The notes beneath the pieces are model-generated. The model worked only from the letters and a program-made list of their open reading frames with translations, searched no databases and was not told the origin of the DNA. Below, one piece after another: positions 50,679 through 58,460 of a stretch of DNA of 58,460 nt (position 1 is the first letter of the stretch; each line of letters opens with the position of its first letter). The translations under genes and the position numbers were made by a program. This DNA comes from Acidimicrobiales bacterium. Its GTDB lineage: Bacteria; Actinomycetota; Acidimicrobiia; Acidimicrobiales; JACCXE01. The stretch spans positions 1-58,460 of the forward strand of contig DASZWD010000027.1 in assembly GCA_035546775.1 (NCBI GenBank), written 5' to 3'.

Positions 50679-51448
50679 GCCTTGGTGCCGTGACGGCCGG
50701 CACCGGAGGCGAAGCGTTGGGCGCCGGCTTGGGTCTCGCCCGATCGGATGACGTCCATGCCGCCGGCGTACTCGCGCTCGATGGCGTCGTCGAGGTCGAG
50801 GCCCCACTGCTCGAACACCGACCGGCGGTCGGCCCGCAAACAGATGGGCGGTAACTCCGCCAACTCCTTGGCCAGCGCCACGGCGGCGGGCAGCGCCTCC
50901 CCGTCGGGCACGACACGGTTCGCCAACCCGATGCGTTGGGCCTCCTCGGCGCCGACGCCGCGGCCCGTGAGGATCATGTCGAGCGCGTGCGACTGACCGA
51001 TCAGCCGCGGCAAGCGGATGGTGCCGCCGTCGATCAACGGCACACCCCAGCGACGGCAGTAGACGCCGAAGACGGCCGATGCTGCCGCGACGCGCAGGTC
51101 GCACCACACGGCGAGTTCGATACCGCCGGCGACGGCGTAGCCCTCGACTGCCGCGATGGTCGGCTTGTTCAGCAGGAGACGGGTCGGACCCATCGGGCCT
51201 TCGTTGTCCTTGCGCGGCCGGCCGCCCGCGGCACCCTGGGCGACGGCTTTGAGATCCGCCCCGGCGCAGAAGGTCCCCTCGGCGCCGGTGAGGACGGCGA
51301 CGGCCTGCGAGTCGTCGGCGTCGAAGTCGACGAACGCGTCGTACAGCATTCCGGCGGTCTCGCGGTCGACGGCGTTGCGGGCGTGCGGCCGGTTGATCGT
51401 GACGATCGTGACGGGACCGTCGGTCGTGACCAGCACCGAGTCACTCAC
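50675..51448 (-). CDS. Enoyl-CoA hydratase/isomerase family protein
   Basis: A 257-residue crotonase. The oxyanion-hole loops are TFCAGADLKAVA and VAGGIELAVWCDLRVA; catalytic residues are less clear, the second being in RRWGVPLIDGGTIRLPRLIG with Asp where typical hydratases have Glu, so it may not be a simple hydratase. GTG 51448 overlaps the stop of the upstream metallo-hydrolase. The 3' end overlaps the DinB gene stop by four bases. Confidence 0.9.
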   Translation of the reverse strand: MSDSVLVTTDGPVTIVTINRPHARNAVDRETAGMLYDAFVDFDADDSQAVAVLTGAEGTFCAGADLKAVAQGAAGGRPRKDNEGPMGPTRLLLNKPTIAAVEGYAVAGGIELAVWCDLRVAAASAVFGVYCRRWGVPLIDGGTIRLPRLIGQSHALDMILTGRGVGAEEAQRIGLANRVVPDGEALPAAVALAKELAELPPICLRADRRSVFEQWGLDLDDAIEREYAGGMDVIRSGETQAGAQRFASGAGRHGTKA

Positions 51449-52272
51449 GGCGCACTCAGCTTCATCAGGTCGTGGGCCATGACAATGGTGCCGTCGAACG
51501 CGGTGGCCGCTTCGTCGATCCACTCCTGCTCGGCGCCGGGAGCCGGCGCCGGGACCGGGTGATTGAGCACGAGCGTCTTCACCCCGGCGCGCGCCGCCGT
51601 GCCGCCGGCGCCCGGCAGGTCCGAGTGGTAGTCGAGGATGTCCTTGAACCGCTGCACCGGCACCATCTCCACCAACCCGCGGCGCACGACCGTCTGCACG
51701 TAGATGTCGGCGTCGCGCGCCAGCGCGTAGAGCCCGTCACACGGCAGCGTGTCTCCGGGCCAGCACGCGGCGGCGCCGTCGGCTTCGAACCGGTAGCCGA
51801 CCGCCGGGCGCACGACGCCGTGGTCGACGAGTCCCGCCACGATGCGCACGCCTTCGGCCTCGTAGGCCACGCCGTCGCTGATCTCGGTCACCTCGACGGC
51901 CGGCGGTTCGTTGATGTCCGCGTGGTGGTCGATGCGGTAGCCGATGTCGGCGCCCATGGCGGCGATCGTGCCGTCGACGAACGCCTGCGTACCCGGGGGC
52001 CCGATGACGCGCAGGGCGCGCCCGGCGCTGCCCGGCATCACCCACCACGTCGTCACGACGTCGTTGAAGTCGGTGGTGTGGTCGGAGTGCAGGTGGGTCA
52101 GCAACACCGCCGTCAGCTGCGGGACCATGACGCCGGCCCCGCTCAACCGGATCAGCACGCCGCGGCCGCAGTCGACGAGGAACTTGTAGGGCCCCGTTTC
52201 GACCAGCCCGCTCGGCCCGGCACGGTCGGCGTCGGGTATCGGCGAGCCGCTTCCGAGAATGGTCACGTCCAT
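51445..52272 (-). CDS. Metallo-beta-lactamase-fold hydrolase
   Basis: A 275-residue enzyme with the signature THLHSDHTTDF for two zinc ions, and later metal ligands in VDHGVVRPAVGY (His), CWPGDTLPCDG (Asp) and MAHDLMKLS (His). The early ILGSGSPIPDADRAGPSGLV is like arylsulfatase or RNase Z-type members. The substrate is unknown. It is co-directional with and overlaps the crotonase, so they are probably one operon. Confidence 0.88.
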   Translation of the reverse strand: MDVTILGSGSPIPDADRAGPSGLVETGPYKFLVDCGRGVLIRLSGAGVMVPQLTAVLLTHLHSDHTTDFNDVVTTWWVMPGSAGRALRVIGPPGTQAFVDGTIAAMGADIGYRIDHHADINEPPAVEVTEISDGVAYEAEGVRIVAGLVDHGVVRPAVGYRFEADGAAACWPGDTLPCDGLYALARDADIYVQTVVRRGLVEMVPVQRFKDILDYHSDLPGAGGTAARAGVKTLVLNHPVPAPAPGAEQEWIDEAATAFDGTIVMAHDLMKLSAP

Positions 52273-52296
52273 GTCGTTGGTCTAACACCCGGCCCG

Positions 52297-52302
52297 TACA
52301 AT
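52297..52302 (+). promoter_or_regulatory. Likely -10 box of pcrA
   Basis: TACAAT, one mismatch from TATAAT, ending 10 bases before the GTG start, which suggests a leaderless or nearly leaderless mRNA. No good -35 box at 16-18 bases. Confidence 0.45.
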
Positions 52303-52312
52303 TGAATCTCCC

Positions 52313-54571
<2,259 letters not shown>

Positions 54572-55357
54572 GGCTGCGCTCGAACAACGGCAGCGACGCT
54601 GCCGGTGCGGGCGGGCGCAGCAACTCTTCGACGATCTGATCGACGACGCCGGCCGACAGCAGCATGCCCATGTGGCCCATCGCCGGTACGAGCACGTTGC
54701 GGGCGTTGAGCGCCGGCGCGTCGATGCGACCGGCGTGCATCGGTTGGATCAGGGCGTCGGTGTCGCCGTAGAACGCAACCCAACGGACGTTGGTCGGCAG
54801 CGCGCGTTCGTTGAGCCGCCGGATAACCCACGAGTTCGGACGGCACTCCCGCGCCGTGCGGCCCGGGGGCACGAACGCGGCGATGGTGCCCTTGTGGGGC
54901 GACGCCAGCGTGATCGCGGTGTTGACCTTGAGGTCGCCGTCCATCTCCTGCACGTACCAGCGGCTGACGAGCCCGCCCAGGCTGTGGCCCACGAGGTTCA
55001 CCGTGTCGGCCCCGGTCAGCCCGCGAATCATCTCGACGCGATCGGACAGCTTCTCGGCGATCCGCGGGATGTCGTGGACCAGCGGGTTGTAGTTCATGGT
55101 GTGGATGCTGGTGAAGCCCGCGGTCTTGAGTGCCTTGCGCAGCATGAACCACGCCGAGGAGTTATGGCCGTAGCCGTGCACGAGCAGGACCGGGGTGTCA
55201 AGGCTCTGGTCGCCCGACGGCTTGCCGGTACGCATTCCGGCGCTGCGGAAGCCTTGCGGGTAGGCGACGATGCAACGAGCGACGGAATACGCCTCGTTCG
55301 CGGTCGCGCGCAGCATCGGGTACATAGGTTCCTTTTCGGTCGCTCGAGCTGAAGTTT

Positions 55358-55903
55358 TCAGTGCGTGACCGCTGTGGGGGTGGATACCCGGTTTTTGAAG
55401 TCGACGACCACAATTCCGTCGACGACCTTCGTCTCGAACCGGCGTAACCCAGCCCCGCTCGCCGGATACGTCGTGCCGGTGCACGGATCCTTGTATTCGT
55501 GGCCCGTCCATTGGAGTTGGCACGAGCGCTCGGCGTCAGGAGCGTGGGCTTCGATGGCGCGCCAGCCTTCGTAGAAGTGCTTGCCCTGCTGGTGGTCGAC
55601 GTAGATGTCGATCCCTTCGTTGCGCAGGTCCTGGAACAGCAGCGGGTAGTGGTCAGCGCGAATGCGCGCTTCGAGCGTCTTGGCGGAGCCGACCTTGAAC
55701 GTGTCGCTGCCGAGATGTACGTCTGCGTTCGGCCGTGTCGCGAGATGCAGGGTCAATACGGTCAAGAAGATCGCCAAGCTGCCGATGATCACAACCGACA
55801 AGGCGACCGCGCGTCGCCGCCGAGCGCGTTCCGCGTGGGTGAGAAGACGGACCGGTGGTCCCGAAGGCGACAAGTTGTTGCCTACGTCCGTCATCGCAGC
55901 CAC
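55358..55903 (-). CDS. Membrane-anchored protein with a Rieske-like fold lacking the cluster ligands
   Basis: A 181-residue protein: a cytoplasmic basic N-terminus, one membrane helix (about residues 31-55, AVALSVVIIGSLAIFLTVLT) and an extracellular domain. The C-terminal part, CQLQWTGHEYKDPCTGTTYP followed by GLRRFETKVVDGIVVVDF, resembles the second half of Rieske domains, where DPCHGS is usual, but the ligand His is replaced. So if related, it no longer binds a 2Fe-2S cluster. This is a resemblance by eye; it may be an unrelated family. Confidence 0.55.
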   Translation of the reverse strand: MAAMTDVGNNLSPSGPPVRLLTHAERARRRRAVALSVVIIGSLAIFLTVLTLHLATRPNADVHLGSDTFKVGSAKTLEARIRADHYPLLFQDLRNEGIDIYVDHQQGKHFYEGWRAIEAHAPDAERSCQLQWTGHEYKDPCTGTTYPASGAGLRRFETKVVDGIVVVDFKNRVSTPTAVTH

Positions 55904-57261
55904 CGGGTGGTCACCGCGTCGTGGCGGCGGGCGCGGTCGCCCACTTGTGCGTGGTCGAGAGCGGCGAGCAGTTGCGTGCGGACGGACTCGACGTCACCGC
56001 TGATGACGCCGTCGATGGCGCCCAGTTCGAGCAGGTCGGGTGCGGTGATCTTGAGCAGACGCGCGAACTCCGGCGCACGGTTGGCGTCGCGTCCGAGGAT
56101 CACCGCGGCGCCTTCGGGCGCGATGACGCTGAAGATCGCGTCGGGCAGCAGATAGAGCCGGTCGCACGCCGCCAGTGCGAGCGCGCCCCCGCTGCCGCCT
56201 TCACCCACGCATAACGCGATCGACGGCACCCGCAGCGACGCCTGGGCCACGAACGTCTTGGCGATCTCCGACGCGATGCCGTTGCGCTCGGCGTCGGGAC
56301 CCGGATCGGCGCCGGGCGTGTCGACGAGCGCCACGAAGGGGAGATGGAGCCGATCGGCCATCTTCAGCGCCCGCCGCGCCAGTTGGTACGCCTTGGGCGT
56401 GACCCGTCCCGCGCCGATGTGACGGTCACACGCCACCATGATCACCCGTTTGCCGGCGAGGGTGGCGATGCCGGCGCGCAGCACGGGATCGAGGCCCTTC
56501 AGCTCGACCCAGCTGTCGCACAGGGCGGCGGCCCACTGCCACCCGGATGGACGCTTGTCGCTGCGCACCTGCTGGACCGCATCCCAGGCGTCGGTCGGCG
56601 CGGTGAGATCGACGTCGACTGCACGCAGGGTCCGCGGGAACGGGTTCGCCGGTTCGGGCGGCAGGTTGCGCAGCCCGAGCACGCCTTCGACCCAGCGTGG
56701 TTGGTCGATCTCCGAGACGATGGCGTCGATGCGCCCGGCCTTGAACGCGGATTCCGCCGAATGGCTCTCGGTGTTCACGTCGACGTTGAGCGTCTCGTGC
56801 ACGATGCGCGGGCCGGCGAAGCCGATGAGGGCGCCCGGCGCGGCGGCGCGCACGTCGCCGAGCGAGCCGTAGGACGCATACACGCCGCCTGTCGTGGGGG
56901 AGCGCATGAGCGCGACTTGCAGCAGCCCGGCTTGGGCGTGCGCCAGGGCGGCGGCCGAGGTGCGCGCCATCTGCGTCAGGGCGACCATGCCCTCCTGGAG
57001 ACGGGCGCCTCCCGACGCGGTGATCACGACGATCGGGAGGCGCTCGTCGGCCGCCCGCTGAAAGGCGCGCACGACGCGTTCGCCGTGTGCCGCGCCCATC
57101 GAGCCGCCCATCACGTCGAAGCGGCCCTCGATGAGTGCGTAGTGCTCGGTTCGTCCGGTCCGCACCGATTCGTTTTCGGGCGCGACGTAGCCGGGGAACC
57201 CCAGGGGGTTGTCGCCGCGCAGGCCAACATCCCACTTCTCGACCAACGGGTGAAGCGCCAC
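55891..57261 (-). CDS. accDA: Acetyl-CoA carboxylase carboxyltransferase, fused AccD-AccA
   Basis: A 456-residue fusion. The first half is AccD-like ([56 protein letters not shown]) but lacks the N-terminal Zn-ribbon; the second is AccA-like ([53 protein letters not shown]). Together they transfer CO2 from carboxybiotin to acetyl- or another acyl-CoA. No biotin carboxylase or BCCP is in the window, so partners lie elsewhere. GTG 57261 is only 21 bases from the divergent mutase-subunit start. Confidence 0.9.
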   Translation of the reverse strand: MALHPLVEKWDVGLRGDNPLGFPGYVAPENESVRTGRTEHYALIEGRFDVMGGSMGAAHGERVVRAFQRAADERLPIVVITASGGARLQEGMVALTQMARTSAAALAHAQAGLLQVALMRSPTTGGVYASYGSLGDVRAAAPGALIGFAGPRIVHETLNVDVNTESHSAESAFKAGRIDAIVSEIDQPRWVEGVLGLRNLPPEPANPFPRTLRAVDVDLTAPTDAWDAVQQVRSDKRPSGWQWAAALCDSWVELKGLDPVLRAGIATLAGKRVIMVACDRHIGAGRVTPKAYQLARRALKMADRLHLPFVALVDTPGADPGPDAERNGIASEIAKTFVAQASLRVPSIALCVGEGGSGGALALAACDRLYLLPDAIFSVIAPEGAAVILGRDANRAPEFARLLKITAPDLLELGAIDGVISGDVESVRTQLLAALDHAQVGDRARRHDAVTTRWLR

Positions 57262-57282
57262 CGGTGCGTAGTATCGCCCGCC

Positions 57283-57690
57283 GTGGAACGTCCTTATCGT
57301 GTTGTGGTCGCCAAACCCGGCCTCGACGGGCACGACCGTGGCGCCAAAGTCATCGCGCGGGCGCTGCGCGACGCCGGCTTCGAGGTCATTTATACGGGCC
57401 TGCACCAGACGCCGGAGCAGATCGTCGAGACGACGATTCAAGAAGACGCCGACGCGGTCGGGTTGTCGTTGCTGTCCGGCGCGCACATGACGCTGTTCCC
57501 CCGCGTGCTCGAGCAACTGAAGGAGCGCGGAGCCGACCATGTTGTCCTGTTCGGCGGCGGGATCATTCCCGACGCTGACGTGGCGACGCTGAAGGACATG
57601 GGCGTCGCCGAGATCTTCACCCCGGGCGCGCCGCTGGCGTCGATCACCGATTGGCTGGCGGACACCCTCGACCAGAAAGAGCACGCGTAG
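57283..57690 (+). CDS. B12-binding subunit of an acyl-CoA mutase
   Basis: A 135-residue stand-alone cobalamin-binding domain. The motif [20 protein letters not shown] holds the His that ligates cobalt, and [20 protein letters not shown] and [20 protein letters not shown] bind the corrin. It corresponds to the small subunit of methylmalonyl-CoA mutase or of 2-hydroxyisobutyryl-type mutases, which pair with a separate large subunit not seen here. sucC starts immediately after the stop, in keeping with succinyl-CoA metabolism. GTG 57283 follows TAGTAT (57270-57275). Confidence 0.9.
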   Translation: MERPYRVVVAKPGLDGHDRGAKVIARALRDAGFEVIYTGLHQTPEQIVETTIQEDADAVGLSLLSGAHMTLFPRVLEQLKERGADHVVLFGGGIIPDADVATLKDMGVAEIFTPGAPLASITDWLADTLDQKEHA

Positions 57691-58460
57691 GTGGACCTCT
57701 TCGAGTATCAGGGCAAGCAGTACTTCGCCCGCTACGGCATCTCGGTGTCACCCGGCGGTGTCGCCGACACCGTCGAGGACGCGGTGGCGCAGGCCGAGGC
57801 CGCGGGCTACCCCGTCGTCGTCAAGGCGCAGGTGCAAGTCGGCGGGCGCGGCAAGGCGGGCGGCATCAAGTTGGCGGACAACGCCGACGAGGTGCGCGAG
57901 CACGCCGGCAACATCCTCGGCATGGACATCAAGGGCCACGTCGTGCGTCGCCTGTGGGTCGAGCACGCGTCCGACATCGCCGAGGAGTACTACGCCAGCT
58001 TCACCCTCGACCGCTCGGCCAAGAAGCATCTCGCCATGGTGTCGGCCAAGGGCGGCGTCGAGATTGAGACCGTGGCCGAGGAGGATCCGTCGGCCATCGC
58101 CAAGATGCACGTCGACCCCGTCGACGGGCTCACCGAGGCCGACGCCCGCAGACTCGTCGACGACGCCGGCCTGAACCCCGCCGCCCGCGATGGTGCCGTG
58201 CAGATCCTGCTCGCCTTGTGGCGCTGCTACACCGAGGGCGACGCCGACCTCGTCGAGATCAACCCGCTGATTTTCACCCCTGACGGCAAGGTGCACGCCC
58301 TCGACGCCAAGGTGAGCCTCGACGACAACGCGTCGTTCCGTCATCCCGAGTGGGAAGAGTTCCAGGGCGTCGCCCAGATCGATCCGCGCGAGGCGATGGC
58401 CAAGGCCAAGGGCCTCCAGTACGTCGGCCTCGACGGCGACGTCGGCATCATCGCCAACGG
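57691..58460 (+). CDS. sucC: Succinate-CoA ligase beta subunit, 3' end cut off
   Basis: The first 256 residues of the ADP- or GDP-forming succinyl-CoA synthetase beta chain, open to the right edge. MDLFEYQGKQYFARYGISV starts it; the ATP-grasp domain has VVKAQVQVGGRGKAGGIKLA and LVEINPLIFTPDGKVHALDA, which carries magnesium ligands. GTG 57691 abuts the mutase-subunit stop, so both are likely one transcript. sucD would be expected downstream, outside the window. Confidence 0.95.
   Translation, partial: MDLFEYQGKQYFARYGISVSPGGVADTVEDAVAQAEAAGYPVVVKAQVQVGGRGKAGGIKLADNADEVREHAGNILGMDIKGHVVRRLWVEHASDIAEEYYASFTLDRSAKKHLAMVSAKGGVEIETVAEEDPSAIAKMHVDPVDGLTEADARRLVDDAGLNPAARDGAVQILLALWRCYTEGDADLVEINPLIFTPDGKVHALDAKVSLDDNASFRHPEWEEFQGVAQIDPREAMAKAKGLQYVGLDGDVGIIAN

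Overview
This window looks like a chromosomal segment of a high-GC actinobacterium. The class Acidimicrobiia is my best guess, by inference from protein resemblance and gene order rather than any search. Supporting signs are the very high GC at third codon positions, zinc-binding S14, S4, L36 and adenylate kinase, a TIGR02569-type protein, a DUF3052 protein, an ANTAR-only regulator, a GuaB3-type enzyme, a perfect CIRCE site and many GTG/TTG starts. I see no tRNA, rRNA, CRISPR array, insertion sequence or prophage. No stretch over 300 bases lacks a gene.

Layout. (1) 1-6066 is accessory: an ABC permease cut by the left edge, a P-loop kinase-like protein, a low-affinity iron permease family protein, a CsbD-type stress protein with stress-sigma-like promoters, a TIGR02569 phosphotransferase-like protein, AlkB, a Gfo/Idh oxidoreductase, and a PAP2 phosphatase next to what looks like an internally deleted diacylglycerol kinase. 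(2) 6120-18261 is the S10/spc ribosomal operon, starting at rplC (no rpsJ) and running through secY, adk and map. (3) 18278-27695 is the alpha-operon and rplM-rpsI region. It is interrupted by a scramblase-like gene and tlyA before infA, and by a secreted protein and ilvA after truA. infA seems to use a CTG start. (4) 26364-37505 carries cell-envelope and repair genes: glmM, glmS, acpS, NAD(P)HX repair, alr, an alpha/beta hydrolase, a P1 peptidase and a family-4 UDG, then the t6A genes tsaE-tsaB-rimI-tsaD, closed by a hairpin terminator. (5) 37555-40310 holds a palindromic repeat, a HEAT-repeat gene, and groES-groEL under a consensus promoter with CIRCE, ending in a strong terminator. (6) 40353-50678 is mixed: ANTAR, DUF3052, Nudix, methyltransferase, OsmC, Fur, secreted proteins, guaB3-guaA, YCII, VOC, a WYL regulator with a perfect palindromic operator, and DinB. 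A second copy of the palindromic repeat lies in it. (7) 50675-58460 has an enoyl-CoA hydratase, a metallo-beta-lactamase-fold enzyme, PcrA helicase, a lipase, a Rieske-fold-like membrane protein, a fused AccD-AccA carboxyltransferase, a stand-alone B12-binding mutase subunit and the start of sucC.

How it works together. The core encodes ribosome assembly, secretion, N-terminal processing and RNA polymerase alpha, with hexosamine and D-alanine supply for peptidoglycan alongside. t6A synthesis, GroE folding and GMP synthesis add further housekeeping. The right end suggests acyl-CoA metabolism (carboxyltransferase, mutase, succinyl-CoA ligase). I see no convincing new multi-gene system. The most interesting items are regulatory or structural: the infA CTG start, the two-copy palindromic repeat, the sigma-B-like and sigma-28-like promoters, the deleted lipid kinase, the cluster breakpoints, and several divergent pairs with almost no intergenic space.
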